Source: Pedobacter ureilyticus
Lineage (GTDB): Bacteria; Bacteroidota; Bacteroidia; Sphingobacteriales; Sphingobacteriaceae
Assembly (NCBI RefSeq): GCF_005925345.1
Contig: NZ_SSHJ01000002.1
Coordinates: forward strand, 248,001-312,000
DNA length: 64,000 nucleotides
Direction: 5' to 3'
A program made the position numbers and the translations under genes. Shown in pieces: positions 9,311 through 18,284 of this stretch. The notes under the pieces are model-generated. The model was given only the letters and a program-made list of their open reading frames with translations, ran no database searches and had not been told where the DNA came from. The number at the start of each line of letters is the position of its first letter. The stretch's first letter is position 1.

Positions 9311-9326
9311 GATATTTCTTAACAAA

Positions 9327-9575
9327 CTATCTATCAATAGAACCCATTACTTTTGCAGAAAAAGCATTTAAGGCTTCACGAGGCTCTAAACCCCCGTTTA
9401 CACTTTCGTGTACTTCTAAAGCGCCACAAATGTTGGTAATCATTTCTCCGGCTAAATCAACCTCAGCATCGCTTACACCTCTAAACTCACAAAAAGCTTC
9501 TAATACTTCAAGAGTTGCGTTTAATTGCTCAGGAGTTGAGTTTTCGAAAAACTGTCTTATCACTGGAACCTTCAT
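9327..9575 (-). CDS. Small conserved protein, DUF6952-like
   Basis: An 82-residue acidic, helical protein without a signal peptide. The sequence (MKVPVIRQFFENSTPEQLNA at the start) matches what I know as the DUF6952 family of Bacteroidota, which has no known function. It starts 2 bases after the end of the thioredoxin gene and so is translationally coupled to it, behind a peroxiredoxin gene. The context suggests a role in peroxide or thiol stress handling. That function is inference from neighbourhood only. Confidence 0.8.
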   Translation of the reverse strand: MKVPVIRQFFENSTPEQLNATLEVLEAFCEFRGVSDAEVDLAGEMITNICGALEVHESVNGGLEPREALNAFSAKVMGSIDR

Positions 9576-9577
9576 GA

Positions 9578-9886
9578 TTACTTGATTTTGGTAAATAAAT
9601 CAGTTAGCACTTCTGCTTTGTTGGTTTGAACCTGATCAACCAAAGCTCCGTTTTGGAAAGCCGCAAAAGTGGGTAAGTTGTCAACTTTTGCAAACTGTCT
9701 AGAGCCAGGAAACTTCTCGGCGTCAACAATTAAAAACGCAACATCTTCATTCTCTGCTGCTAATTTTTTAAACTTTGGTTTCATAATACGGCAGTTGCCA
9801 CACCAAGAAGCCGCATATTGCACCATTACTTTAGGGTTATCCGAAAGGTATTGGCCTAAACTATCTTCTGTTAATTCTAAAAACAT
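9578..9886 (-). CDS. Thioredoxin-family protein
   Basis: A 102-residue cytosolic single-domain thioredoxin. The active site is SWCGNC (Cys29 and Cys32), in place of the classic WCGPC; the cis-Pro equivalent lies in NLPTFAAF (about residues 77-84). It lacks a signal peptide. It lies between a 2-Cys peroxiredoxin gene upstream and the DUF6952-like gene downstream, all on the minus strand. The likely job is to reduce the neighbouring peroxiredoxin or another thiol target. The 94-bp gap to the peroxiredoxin gene holds a dispersed inverted repeat. Confidence 0.88.
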   Translation of the reverse strand: MFLELTEDSLGQYLSDNPKVMVQYAASWCGNCRIMKPKFKKLAAENEDVAFLIVDAEKFPGSRQFAKVDNLPTFAAFQNGALVDQVQTNKAEVLTDLFTKIK

Positions 9887-9903
9887 GATTTTAAAAGATT
9901 TTT

Positions 9904-9969
9904 AAACACAAAGGCACTAAAACACAAAGGTTTTCTTTATACTTCGTGCTCTTTGTGCCTTTGTGGTTT
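9904..9969. repeat. Inverted CACAAAGG repeat
   Basis: AAACACAAAGGCAC (9904-9917) and GTGCCTTTGTGGTTT (9955-9969) are inverted copies with one bulge. It sits between the peroxiredoxin and thioredoxin genes and may modulate read-through between them. Confidence 0.55.
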
Positions 9970-9980
9970 TTCTGTTCTAA

Positions 9981-10613
9981 TTAGTTAGCGCTTAGGTACT
10001 CAGCAACGCCGGTTCTGGTAGCGTTCATTGCCGATTTGCCTTCTTCCCAGTTAGCAGGGCAAACTTCGCCATGTTTCTGTACGTGAGCGTAAGCATCAAT
10101 TAAACGCAGATATTCTTTCACGTTTCTACCTAAAGGCATATCGTTTACACTTTCGTGAAATACCTTGCCAGTTTCATCAATTAAGTAAGTAGCACGGTAA
10201 GATACGTTAGAACCAGAGAAAACTTCTTCGCCTTCTTCGGTATAGTCTACTTCTTGATCTAAGATGCCTAAAGTGCCAGCTAATTGTCTGTGTGTATCAG
10301 CAATTAAAGGGTAAGTTACGCCTTCTATACCACCGTTATCTTTAGCTGTGTTTAACCAAGCAAAGTGAACCTCGTTAGTATCGCAAGAAGCACCAATTAC
10401 TACTGTGTTTCTTTCTTTGAAATCTCCTAAAGCAGCCTGGAAAGCATGCAATTCGGTAGGGCAAACAAAAGTGAAATCTTTTGGATACCAGAATAATAAT
10501 ACTTTAGAGTTATTTTTTACTGCTTCTTCAAATACGTTGATTTTTAAATCATCGCCCATTTCAGACATGGCATCAACTGTAATACTAGGGAATTTTTTAC
10601 CTACGAAACTCAT
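9981..10613 (-). CDS. 2-Cys peroxiredoxin (AhpC/TSA family)
   Basis: Reduces hydrogen peroxide and organic hydroperoxides in the cytosol. The 210-residue protein starting at MSFVGKKFPS has the peroxidatic Cys51 in DFTFVCPTE and the resolving Cys185 in GEVCPANW, so it is a typical 2-Cys enzyme. An in-frame ATG 66 bases further upstream exists, but the residues it adds are not peroxiredoxin-like. The start used here is also 30 bases after a -7 promoter box, which the longer start would overlap. The gene is followed by thioredoxin and DUF6952-like genes on the same strand, a plausible reductant partner set. Confidence 0.93.
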   Translation of the reverse strand: MSFVGKKFPSITVDAMSEMGDDLKINVFEEAVKNNSKVLLFWYPKDFTFVCPTELHAFQAALGDFKERNTVVIGASCDTNEVHFAWLNTAKDNGGIEGVTYPLIADTHRQLAGTLGILDQEVDYTEEGEEVFSGSNVSYRATYLIDETGKVFHESVNDMPLGRNVKEYLRLIDAYAHVQKHGEVCPANWEEGKSAMNATRTGVAEYLSAN

Positions 10614-10643
10614 AATTATTTTTGTTTTTAAATTTTCTTGCCG

Positions 10644-10651
10644 CAAAGATA
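10644..10651 (-). promoter_or_regulatory. -7 box for the peroxiredoxin gene
   Basis: TATCTTTG on the minus strand matches TAnnTTTG and is 30 bases before the start codon. A TTTG lies further upstream with 25 bases between, slightly longer than the usual spacing. Confidence 0.45.
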
Positions 10652-10754
10652 GTGTAAAACCAACGCTAAGACAATCCAAAACCGATACTAAATTTTGATA
10701 GACGCATAGACAAAAACTATACTTTTTTATGAAGCATTAGATTTTGCCTATATC

Positions 10755-10778
10755 AAAAAGCCCCGATAAATCGAGGCT
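10755..10778 (-). terminator. Terminator of aspS
   Basis: AGCCCCGAT and ATCGAGGCT (10759-10778) form a stem with one mismatch. On the minus strand it is followed by a T run (10759-10755), 30 bases after the aspS stop codon. Confidence 0.6.
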
Positions 10779-10807
10779 CTAGATTTATGCTAACTGTTCG
10801 CAGCTAA

Positions 10808-12559
10808 CTAACTGCCAACTGTACTAATTTTCAGTTCTTTCAGTTGCTTATCATCAATGGTGCTTGGGCTATCAATCATTACATCACGGCCCGAGTTGTT
10901 TTTAGGGAAAGCAATCACATCTCTAATAGTATCTAAGCCCGCAAATAACGACACCAAACGATCGAAACCAAAAGCCAAACCACCATGCGGAGGTGCGCCA
11001 TATTCAAAGGCATCTAATAAGAAACCGAACTGTTTTTTCGCTTCTTCATCAGAGAAACCTAAATGCTTAAACATTAAAGCCTGTGTTTCTTTATCGTGTA
11101 TACGGATAGAACCACCACCAATTTCAGTACCATTCAATACCATATCGTAAGCATTTGCTCTCACTTCACCAGGTTTGGTATCTAACAAAGCAATATCCTC
11201 TGGTTTTGGCGAAGTAAACGGATGGTGCATGGCATGGTAACGCTCACTTTCTTCATCCCATTCTAAAAGCGGGAAATCTAGCACCCACAGTGCCGAAAAC
11301 TTATCTTTATCGCGTAAACCCAAACGAGAACCCATTTCTAAACGCAATTCGTTCATTTGTTTCTGCACTTTCTCTTTCACGGCGCCAGCTAAAACCAATA
11401 CCAAATCGCCTGGTTGGGTTTGCAATGCTGCCGACCATTTTTGCAGTTCATCCTCGTTGTAAAATTTATCTACCGATGATTTTAACGAGCCATCTTCGTT
11501 GTGGCGCATGTAAATCAACCCGGTAGCTCCAATTTGAGGTTTTTTAACAAAATCTGTTAATTCATCTAACTGCTTACGGGTATAGTGTGCGCAACCTTTG
11601 GCGTTAATGCCCACCACCAATTCTGCATTATCAAAAACAGCAAAATCTTTGCCTTTAACGATATCGTTCATTTCTACAAACAACATCTCGAAACGGGTAT
11701 CTGGCTTATCAGAACCATATAAACGCATCGCATCAGCGTATTGCATGCGAGGCACTTCTGGCAAATCGATGCCTTTGATTTCTTTGAACAAAGTTCTAAT
11801 CAAACCTTCAAAAACGTTCAAAATATCTTCCTGCTCTACAAACGACATTTCGCAGTCTATTTGTGTAAACTCTGGCTGTCTGTCGGCACGCAAATCTTCG
11901 TCTCTAAAGCATTTCACAATTTGAAAATACCTATCGAAACCAGAAACCATTAGCAATTGCTTAAAGGTTTGTGGCGATTGCGGCAAAGCATAAAACTCAC
12001 CTGCGTTCATGCGACTAGGCACCACAAAATCGCGGGCACCTTCTGGTGTAGATTTAATTAAAACAGGTGTCTCTACCTCAATAAAATCCAATCCATCTAA
12101 ATACCTACGTACCGATTGAGCCATTCTGTGACGCAACACCATATTGTTGCGCACTGGGTTACGGCGTAAATCTAAGTAACGATATTTCATACGCAAATCG
12201 TCGCCACCGTCAGTTTCATCAGCAATTAAAAAAGGCGGCAATTTAGCAGCGTTCAAAATCTCCAAAGCAGTAACTTTGATTTCGATTTCTCCCGTCGGGA
12301 TATCTTTGTTTTTATTGGTACGCTCAACCACTGTACCGCTTACTTTAATCACAAATTCTCTACCAAGTTCGCGGGCCTGCTGGCACAAATCGGCATTATC
12401 GTTCATGTTAAATACCAATTGGGTAATGCCATAACGATCGCGGATGTCGATAAAAGTCATTCCACCTAAATCCCTAGAGTTCTGCATCCAGCCGCACAAA
12501 GTAACGTTTTCGCCCAAGTTTTCGAGGTTTAACGCACCGCAAGTAGTTGTTCTTAACAT
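10808..12559 (-). CDS. aspS: Aspartyl-tRNA synthetase
   Basis: Charges tRNA-Asp (possibly also tRNA-Asn) with aspartate in the cytosol. The 583-residue class II enzyme has the N-terminal OB-fold anticodon-binding domain (about 1-110, [20 protein letters not shown]). The catalytic core carries motif 2 ([18 protein letters not shown], about 215-232), and the bacterial GAD insertion (about 290-410) follows. Motif 3 is [15 protein letters not shown] near the C-terminus (about 525-540). Length is normal for bacterial AspRS. I see no GatCAB genes here, so whether it is discriminating cannot be told. A -7 box precedes it and a hairpin follows it, so it is probably monocistronic. Confidence 0.97.
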   Translation of the reverse strand: MLRTTTCGALNLENLGENVTLCGWMQNSRDLGGMTFIDIRDRYGITQLVFNMNDNADLCQQARELGREFVIKVSGTVVERTNKNKDIPTGEIEIKVTALEILNAAKLPPFLIADETDGGDDLRMKYRYLDLRRNPVRNNMVLRHRMAQSVRRYLDGLDFIEVETPVLIKSTPEGARDFVVPSRMNAGEFYALPQSPQTFKQLLMVSGFDRYFQIVKCFRDEDLRADRQPEFTQIDCEMSFVEQEDILNVFEGLIRTLFKEIKGIDLPEVPRMQYADAMRLYGSDKPDTRFEMLFVEMNDIVKGKDFAVFDNAELVVGINAKGCAHYTRKQLDELTDFVKKPQIGATGLIYMRHNEDGSLKSSVDKFYNEDELQKWSAALQTQPGDLVLVLAGAVKEKVQKQMNELRLEMGSRLGLRDKDKFSALWVLDFPLLEWDEESERYHAMHHPFTSPKPEDIALLDTKPGEVRANAYDMVLNGTEIGGGSIRIHDKETQALMFKHLGFSDEEAKKQFGFLLDAFEYGAPPHGGLAFGFDRLVSLFAGLDTIRDVIAFPKNNSGRDVMIDSPSTIDDKQLKELKISTVGS

Positions 12560-12582
12560 ATTTATTTCAGATGTTTAAGCCG

Positions 12583-12590
12583 CAAAAGTA
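12583..12590 (-). promoter_or_regulatory. -7 box for aspS
   Basis: TACTTTTG on the minus strand matches TAnnTTTG, 23 bases before the aspS start codon. No TTTG is seen at the -33 distance. Confidence 0.4.
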
Positions 12591-12599
12591 CAAATTGAT

Positions 12600-13218
12600 T
12601 GTCGATTTTAGATTTATGATTTTAGATTTAGCTTGTAAAGGACGTAAATAATCCCTTTTTGAAGAGCAATATCCGTTTTTCAATTAGCGTTAGTCCGGCT
12701 TTACACTCCAACTCCTCGGCTGCGCTACGCTTGCCTCCGGGGTTTCCGTTTCAATCCGGTCTAGTTAACCCGGTAAATCTTTACTTAGGCTCGTTTTCCC
12801 TCCCTAATTCCTGGTTGATTCAAAGCAATTTTCCACACCATCGGAATGCAGCACCCGTAACTTTAAGCAAAGTAATTCCAGAGGTTGAAAAAAGAAGTGA
12901 CTGCTACGATGGTTAGTAGAGGTTTTAGAAGAATGAGTGAATTTAGATCAACGTTAAAAAGTATGCATGCTAAGTATAACGAGAAAAGATGGATCAGCGC
13001 TATCTGGAGTTAATTAAATGGGCTAATGAACTTAGAGATTGTCACAGTGGTTACCCTCCCCCGCAAAGACACAGTATGCTAAAGCTTTGTCACACACAGC
13101 CCCATATACAAAGTCGGCAGAATGATTACACTTGAATCATGCTGGCGCAACAGAAGAAAGACACTAAAATCTCACATCTCATATCTCAATACTCACATCT
13201 ATTTCTTATTTTGCACCA
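12600..13218. other. Gene-free region, degenerate repeat DNA
   Basis: About 620 bases between divergent genes. From 12650 to 12850 there is a C/G-rich block (AGTCCGGCTTTACACTCC and CCTCCGGGGTTTCCGTTTC) that looks like a dispersed intergenic element. An 85-codon frame across it has no ribosome site or recognisable domain and is not called. From 13160 to 13205 there are CTCACATCTCA-type simple repeats that end near the next gene. No gene is supported. Confidence 0.45.
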
Positions 13219-14364
13219 ATGCAGTTTAAAGAGATTATAGGACAAGACGAGGTAAAGCAACATCTTTTACAAACCGTAGCCGAAAACAGGGTGAGCCATG
13301 CGCAACTCTTTCTTTCGCCTGCCGGAAGCGGTGCTTTGCCAATAGCTATTGCTTATGCCCAATACATCAACTGTTTACAAAAAACGGCGACTGATAGCTG
13401 CGGAGAATGTGCGTCTTGCCGTAAATACGAACGCCTAATTCATCCAGACTTACATTTCTCCTATCCATTTTTTGCATCAAAGGATGTAAAAATAGCTACC
13501 GATGTTTTGGAAGAGTGGCGCAACATGGTGCTCGAAAATCCTTACTTCGATTTAGATATTTGGCGCTCTAAACTTAGCGCAGATAATAAGCAGGCCAACA
13601 TCAACATCGCCGAAGCACATGATATTATCAAGAAACTAAGCTACAAAGCTTTCGAAGCAGATACCAAAGTGCTCATCATGTGGCTGCCCGAATATTTAGA
13701 TAGGGAAGGAAATGCGCTGCTTAAAATAATAGAAGAACCACCTGCAAACACGCTTTTTATCTTGATTGCACAAAATCAGGAGCAAATTTTATCCACTATT
13801 TTATCTCGTACACAGATTGTAAAAATCCCTAAGTTGCAAGATGAAGTGGTAAAACAATATTTGATAGACAAGGCCAATCTTTCAGACCACCAGGCCGAAG
13901 AGTACAGTTTTTTAGCCGATGGCAATTTGATTGAAGCCAATGCTTTATTGGCAGATCAAGCTAACAACAACGCTGGCTACTTTGCAGAATGGTTGCGGAT
14001 GGCCTACAGCAATCGTGTGCCAGATATGATGGCTTTTACCGAAACTGCGGCAAGCTGGGGCAGAGAGAACCAAAAAAATTATATCAAGTACGGAATCAAT
14101 TTTTTAAGAGAATGTGGTTTAATTCTTAGTGGAGCCGAGGCCTTGGTAAAACTGCCTCCTCAGCACCTAGAAGTAGCAAAAAAATTATCGGGCGTACTCA
14201 GTATGTCTATTATTGAGGCGCTAATTAACGAGTTGGAAAAGGCACATTACCATATCGAACGTAATGCGAATCCGAAAATTCTGTTTTTAGATGTATCTTT
14301 ACAACTGGTAAAAATTATAAAGTTTAAAACGCTCCCGAAAGGGACTCAATATATATACAGTTAA
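13219..14364 (+). CDS. holB: DNA polymerase III subunit delta'
   Basis: A clamp-loader AAA+ subunit of the replicative polymerase. The N-terminal domain starts FKEIIGQDEVKQHLLQTV. The P-loop position reads SPAGSGALP, without the GKT/S lysine, as expected for the ATPase-inactive delta' subunit. Four cysteines (52, 61, 64, 67 in CGECASCRKY) form the zinc module typical of DnaX and delta'. EEPPANTLFILIAQNQEQILSTILSRTQ (split here only for description) corresponds to the sensor 1/SRC region, with SRT in place of SRC. At 381 residues the length is normal. The ricT gene starts 2 bases downstream, so the two are co-transcribed. Confidence 0.9.
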   Translation: MQFKEIIGQDEVKQHLLQTVAENRVSHAQLFLSPAGSGALPIAIAYAQYINCLQKTATDSCGECASCRKYERLIHPDLHFSYPFFASKDVKIATDVLEEWRNMVLENPYFDLDIWRSKLSADNKQANINIAEAHDIIKKLSYKAFEADTKVLIMWLPEYLDREGNALLKIIEEPPANTLFILIAQNQEQILSTILSRTQIVKIPKLQDEVVKQYLIDKANLSDHQAEEYSFLADGNLIEANALLADQANNNAGYFAEWLRMAYSNRVPDMMAFTETAASWGRENQKNYIKYGINFLRECGLILSGAEALVKLPPQHLEVAKKLSGVLSMSIIEALINELEKAHYHIERNANPKILFLDVSLQLVKIIKFKTLPKGTQYIYS

Positions 14365-14366
14365 TT

Positions 14367-15902
14367 ATGGGATGTGGAAGTTGCTCGTCGGGAGGTGGTT
14401 GTGCCCCCGCTGGCTGCAAAAGTAATGGCTCTTGCCTTACTGGAGGCTGCCAAAAAATGGAAGTACACGACTGGCTGTCTAATTTAGATATGCCATCAAA
14501 TTATAGATCTTTTCCAATTATAGAAGTTAAGTTTAAAGGCGCTCGAAAAGAGTTTTTTGTAAACAATGATGATATTTATTTGGAAATTGGCGAGTTGATT
14601 GCCGTTGAAGGTGCTACAGGTGGATATGATATTGGTCACGTTTCGCTTACTGGCGAATTGGTGCGTACGCAGCTAAAACGAAGAAAAACACCAATAGATC
14701 AAGTAACCCGTAAAGTTTACAGAAAGGCTACCGAAGCGGATGTAGAAAAATGGAAAATAGCGAAAGGCTTAGAGTGGGAAACCATGCACAAAGCCCGTAC
14801 GTTGGCTTTAGATTTAAAGCTTTCTATGAAAATTAGCGATGTAGATTATCAGGGCGATAGAACCAAAGCTACCTTTTTTTATACCGCAGAAGGCAGGGTA
14901 GATTTTAGGGAGCTAATCAAGAAGATGGCAGAATCTTTCCGTATCCGCATCGAGATGCGTCAAATAGGCATGCGCCAAGAAGCGGGCCGTTTAGGTGGTA
15001 TCGGTTCTTGCGGTCGCGAGTTGTGTTGCTCTACTTGGTTAACTAACTTTAAAACGGTGTCTACCGCTGCGGCACGTTACCAAAACCTGTCGCTAAATAC
15101 CTTAAAACTTGCCGGGCAGTGTGGTAAGCTTAAATGTTGCTTAAACTACGAGTTAGATACCTACCTAGATGCGCTAAAGGATATTCCAGATCGTATTGAA
15201 TCATTACAAACCGAAGTAGGTACTGCCCGTCACCAAAAAACAGATATTTTTAAAAAATTGATGTGGTTTAGTTATGCTAACCAGGAAGATTGGATCCCTT
15301 TAAAGGTAGACCGCGTGAAAGAAATCATGGCGATGAATAAACGCGGCGAGAAGCCAAGCAACTTGAAAGACGAAGCAGTTGAGCTAAAGACTACTGCTGT
15401 AGTTGAAAAAACTCACGATTACGAGAACGTGGTGGGCCAAGATAGCTTAACCCGATTAGACGAGAAAAACCGCAACAAGAACAATCGGAACCGCAATAAC
15501 AGAAACGATAGAGATAGAAATAAAGCACAGGGTGGTCAAGGTGCCGATAGGGAGAATGGCGGGAATAGAAACGGACAAGCTGGCGCTAAAAACAGAGACA
15601 GGCAGCGAAACCAAAATAGGCAGCAACAGGCTAAATCTTCGGAAAAACCTCAGCGAGAGCAGAACCCAAGAAACCAGCAAAAAAATGAAAATAGGCCGCC
15701 GCAAAACCAGCGTCAACCTCAAAAGCCTGTAGAAGCGAAAGCGAATAATCAATCTGCTTTAAAGGGCGAAGCGCCTCAAACCCAAGGCGAAGGCACTAAT
15801 CCTGAGCAGAAGCGTAACAACAGAAATAGAAATAAAAATCGAAACAGGAATAGGGAACAAGGTGCAAAAACTAAAGACCAAGGACCAAAACCAAATGAAT
15901 AG
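14367..15902 (+). CDS. ricT: PSP1-domain protein, RicT (YaaT)-like
   Basis: A homologue of Bacillus RicT/YaaT, which with RicA and RicF affects RNase Y activity and carries Fe-S clusters; the Bacteroidota role is not established. The PSP1 domain lies at about residues 150-285. It has GGIGSCGRELCCSTWLTNF and LKLAGQCGKLKCCLNYELD, giving two CxxxCC/CxxxxCC-type cysteine sets. A further Cys-rich head (MGCGSCSSGGGCAPAGCKSN) precedes it. The last 140 residues are a low-complexity Asn/Arg/Gln/Lys tail likely to bind nucleic acid. At 511 residues it is longer than Bacillus RicT (about 275) because of this tail, whose final codons are built from a dispersed ACCAAGGACC-type repeat word. It is coupled to holB upstream and to gldH downstream. 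Confidence 0.88.
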   Translation: MGCGSCSSGGGCAPAGCKSNGSCLTGGCQKMEVHDWLSNLDMPSNYRSFPIIEVKFKGARKEFFVNNDDIYLEIGELIAVEGATGGYDIGHVSLTGELVRTQLKRRKTPIDQVTRKVYRKATEADVEKWKIAKGLEWETMHKARTLALDLKLSMKISDVDYQGDRTKATFFYTAEGRVDFRELIKKMAESFRIRIEMRQIGMRQEAGRLGGIGSCGRELCCSTWLTNFKTVSTAAARYQNLSLNTLKLAGQCGKLKCCLNYELDTYLDALKDIPDRIESLQTEVGTARHQKTDIFKKLMWFSYANQEDWIPLKVDRVKEIMAMNKRGEKPSNLKDEAVELKTTAVVEKTHDYENVVGQDSLTRLDEKNRNKNNRNRNNRNDRDRNKAQGGQGADRENGGNRNGQAGAKNRDRQRNQNRQQQAKSSEKPQREQNPRNQQKNENRPPQNQRQPQKPVEAKANNQSALKGEAPQTQGEGTNPEQKRNNRNRNKNRNRNREQGAKTKDQGPKPNE

Positions 15903-15954
15903 GGAGCAAAGAACAAGCAGCAAAGAGCAAGGAACTTTGAAAGTAGGAAGGACT

Positions 15955-16467
15955 ATGCGGTTTGTTTGTCCCCCTTTGGAGGGGGTAGGGGGAGGATTTT
16001 TAAAGAACCTCTTCTCTAAATTGCAAGTTATTGCCTTTTTCTGTCTTTTGCTTATCTTTTCTTCCTGCAATTTTAATGCGGTAGTGGATACTAACCAAAG
16101 CATCGAAAATAACCAATGGCTATATACCAATCCAGCAAAGGCCGATTTTGAAATTAAAGATGTTGCGAAATCCTATCAGGTGAATTTCAAGTTGCGTATC
16201 AACACTGATTACAGGTATTCGAATTTGTTTGTATTGGCTACTTTTAAGGATGCCAAAAGCCGTAAGCGAACCCGTTATCAGTTTAAATTGGCTAAAGAAG
16301 ATGGGCAATGGCTCGGGAAAGGTTCAGGAGATTTATATACCTACACGTTTCCACTTTTGAAAAACCATCGCTTTGCTGATACTGGAAAATACCATATTGA
16401 AATTGAACAAAATATGCGTGACAATCCTTTGTTGGGGATTAGTGATATTGGTATTGAAGTGAAGTAA
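15955..16467 (+). CDS. gldH: Gliding motility lipoprotein GldH
   Basis: GldH belongs to the Bacteroidota gliding/type IX secretion-associated gene set. The mature part starts at the Cys of the lipobox IFSSC after a hydrophobic stretch, and has the family pattern NQSIENNQWLYTNPAKADFEI and RTRYQFKLAKEDGQWLGKGSGD, ending in IGIEVK. The reading frame is open back to 15862 and offers ATGs at 15862, 15895 (overlapping the ricT stop) and 15955. The residues upstream of the signal sequence are encoded by repeat DNA, including a C-block/G-block hairpin at 15969-15996. The shortest ATG gives the most credible lipoprotein signal but even this is unusually long. GldH is often adjacent to ricT-like genes. 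Confidence 0.85.
   Translation: MRFVCPPLEGVGGGFLKNLFSKLQVIAFFCLLLIFSSCNFNAVVDTNQSIENNQWLYTNPAKADFEIKDVAKSYQVNFKLRINTDYRYSNLFVLATFKDAKSRKRTRYQFKLAKEDGQWLGKGSGDLYTYTFPLLKNHRFADTGKYHIEIEQNMRDNPLLGISDIGIEVK
15969..15996. repeat. C-block/G-block hairpin repeat inside gldH 5' end
   Basis: TCCCCCTTTGGAGGGGGTAG followed by GGGGAGG. The same kind of word occurs in intergenic DNA at 6441-6471 and 61369-61411. Here it is translated as part of the GldH signal region. Confidence 0.55.
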
Positions 16468-16519
16468 TTAGGTTAACTGTTTAATCGTTTAAATGGTTAA
16501 TTGAAACCGAGAACTTATA

Positions 16520-16552
16520 AGACTTACGAAGTTTTTAAAACTTCGTAAGTCT
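16520..16552. repeat. Perfect 33-nt palindrome
   Basis: AGACTTACGAAGTTTT (16520-16535) and AAAACTTCGTAAGTCT (16537-16552) are perfect inverted copies around one base. It lies 53 bases after gldH and could terminate in either direction. It has the look of a dispersed repeat. Confidence 0.6.
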
Positions 16553-16581
16553 GTGAGCATTATTCAGACAAATAAAAGCTT

Positions 16582-16613
16582 TGCGCTCTTCGTGTCTTTG
16601 TGGTTAAAATACT
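16582..16613. repeat. CTTTGTGG-type dispersed repeat word
   Basis: GCTCTTCGTGTCTTTGTGGT matches the right half of the repeat at 9904-9969 closely. Confidence 0.4.
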
Positions 16614-16693
16614 AAATTGTGAAAGGTTATAGTGTTAGCGTTTTGAGCGATGATTTTATCATTCAAAATCCACTAATTTAGTCATTATAGAAT

Positions 16694-17884
16694 ATGAAAA
16701 AGATATTATTTGCGATCTGTTTGCTAGCGGTTACGCTAGCTTCCAAAGCTGCCGAAATCAACTTTTTAGAAAATCCTACTTGGACTTCGGTATTGGAGAA
16801 AGCCAAAAAAGAAAATAAGATCATCTTTTTAGATGCGTATGCTACTTGGTGCGGTCCGTGTAAACAAATGGATGCCGAAACCTATACCAACCAAGCGGTG
16901 GCCGATTTTTATAATGCCAATTTTATCAATGTAAAATACGACATGGAGAAAGGCGAGGGCGAAATGTTGGCAGATCGCTATTATGTTACGGCATATCCAA
17001 ATTTGATTTTCATTAACCCAGATGGTGTAATGTTACACAAAGGGGTAGGCTTTGTAGCCGCTAATGATTTTTTAATACTAGCTAAGGCCGCAAAAAATCC
17101 GGAGACCCAATATTACACCCTTAAAAAACGTGCTTTAACACTAGGTAATGCTCAGTTTTTAAAGTTTGCCAAGCAAGCTGTGGAGTTACAGGATGAAGAT
17201 TTTGAATACCTAAGCAAGGATTTCTTGGCGGCAAAACCCGATATTTTAGGCGATGCGGACTTGGTTGATCTCGTCATGAATTATGCTTTTGTATTGCCTA
17301 AAGAAAAGGATTTAACGTATTTCTCTACCAGCAAAAATAAAATCATCAAAGGGGGTAAGTATAGCGAAGAAGATTTTGAGGAACGCCTGGTAAGCTTAGC
17401 CGTTCAGTTTGCGCTTTCTGAAGAAGTGCAGGTTACCGAAGAGATAGATTTTGAAGCTGTTAAAGGTATCTTGGATAAATATGTTCCTAAGCGTTCTTTT
17501 TTTGTTTATAACTACTTTAAAACACAATATTTTTTAGAAAACAGGGAAACCGACCAGGCTTTAGCTGCTTTTAGAGAGATTTTGGATAACCCAGATAAAG
17601 CCGGCTATCAGCAAATATGTAACGCCATGATGGCGTTTGGCCCAACCTTGTTTGAAGAGGGTAAATTGGATGCTTATTTAGAGAAGTTTACCGCTATTCC
17701 AGTACCTTCAAAAAACAAAGAAGTAGCGTATCTAAAAGATTTCGTAAAGGCAATTATCTACATTAAAACTAATCAAACCGATAAGTTTAAGGAAGTGGCA
17801 AATGCAATGGTGGCAAGCACATCTACTCCAGAAGAAGTGAAGAAAGATTTAAAGCTTGCTTTGCAGAATATGGTTGCTAATTAA
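16694..17884 (+). CDS. Secreted thioredoxin-fold protein
   Basis: A 396-residue exported protein. The signal peptide MKKILFAICLLAVTLASKAA precedes a thioredoxin-like domain (about residues 25-135) with the redox site YATWCGPCKQMD (Cys53 and Cys56) and a cis-Pro-containing TAYPNLIFINPDG. The remaining 250 residues are helical, TPR-like in appearance, and are not a domain I can name. It probably acts as a periplasmic disulfide reductase; the partner is unknown. The gene stands alone between gldH and the convergent murF. Confidence 0.85.
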   Translation: MKKILFAICLLAVTLASKAAEINFLENPTWTSVLEKAKKENKIIFLDAYATWCGPCKQMDAETYTNQAVADFYNANFINVKYDMEKGEGEMLADRYYVTAYPNLIFINPDGVMLHKGVGFVAANDFLILAKAAKNPETQYYTLKKRALTLGNAQFLKFAKQAVELQDEDFEYLSKDFLAAKPDILGDADLVDLVMNYAFVLPKEKDLTYFSTSKNKIIKGGKYSEEDFEERLVSLAVQFALSEEVQVTEEIDFEAVKGILDKYVPKRSFFVYNYFKTQYFLENRETDQALAAFREILDNPDKAGYQQICNAMMAFGPTLFEEGKLDAYLEKFTAIPVPSKNKEVAYLKDFVKAIIYIKTNQTDKFKEVANAMVASTSTPEEVKKDLKLALQNMVAN

Positions 17885-18284
17885 GTTAAAAGTAGAAAGT
17901 AAAAAAATTAAAAAACTTGGTTAATCGATTAATCGTTGAAACTGGTTAATCGTGTATGTACTTGCTTTCCTATATCGTCATCCCAGATCCGATAGTTATC
18001 GGATTAGTCTAGGATCTTAAAGCGATAGTTATTTTAGTTTCGCCACTTTTCCAGAGAGATATTCAACTTTTTCTTGAATAAAGCTGCCAACGAATTGATA
18101 GCGCAAGAAAAATGCGTTGCCTCCTGCAAAAACCTGCTATGCCAGAAAGAGTGCTTGAGAACTGGAGGCGATAAAGCCTTAATATGTCACTTTGCGGCTC
18201 TTAAAAAAGGTTAACCGTTAATTGCTGAAATCGGTTTAAACGAGTTTGCGAGATTTACTCATTCAAAACTCAATCATTCAAAAT
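17885..18284. other. Gene-free region with repeat words
   Basis: About 400 bases between convergent genes. It contains ATCCGATA/TATCGGAT (17987-18004), a short palindrome flanked by AGATCC/GGATCT. Simple ATTCA words run up to the murF end. From 18050 to 18215 there is a stretch whose frames on both strands stay partly open, with a cysteine-rich frame on +, but neither has a start codon with a ribosome site. I take it as dispersed repeat DNA. Confidence 0.45.
17985..18017. repeat. ATCCGATA palindrome
   Basis: ATCCGATA (17987-17994), GT, TATCGGAT (17997-18004), with outer arms AGATCC (17985-17990) and GGATCT (18012-18017). A relative is at 47689-47706. Confidence 0.5.

Noticed and set aside
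12659..12916. Rightward 85-codon frame
   Set aside because: It is made of C/G-rich repeat-like DNA with no ribosome site and an unlikely composition.
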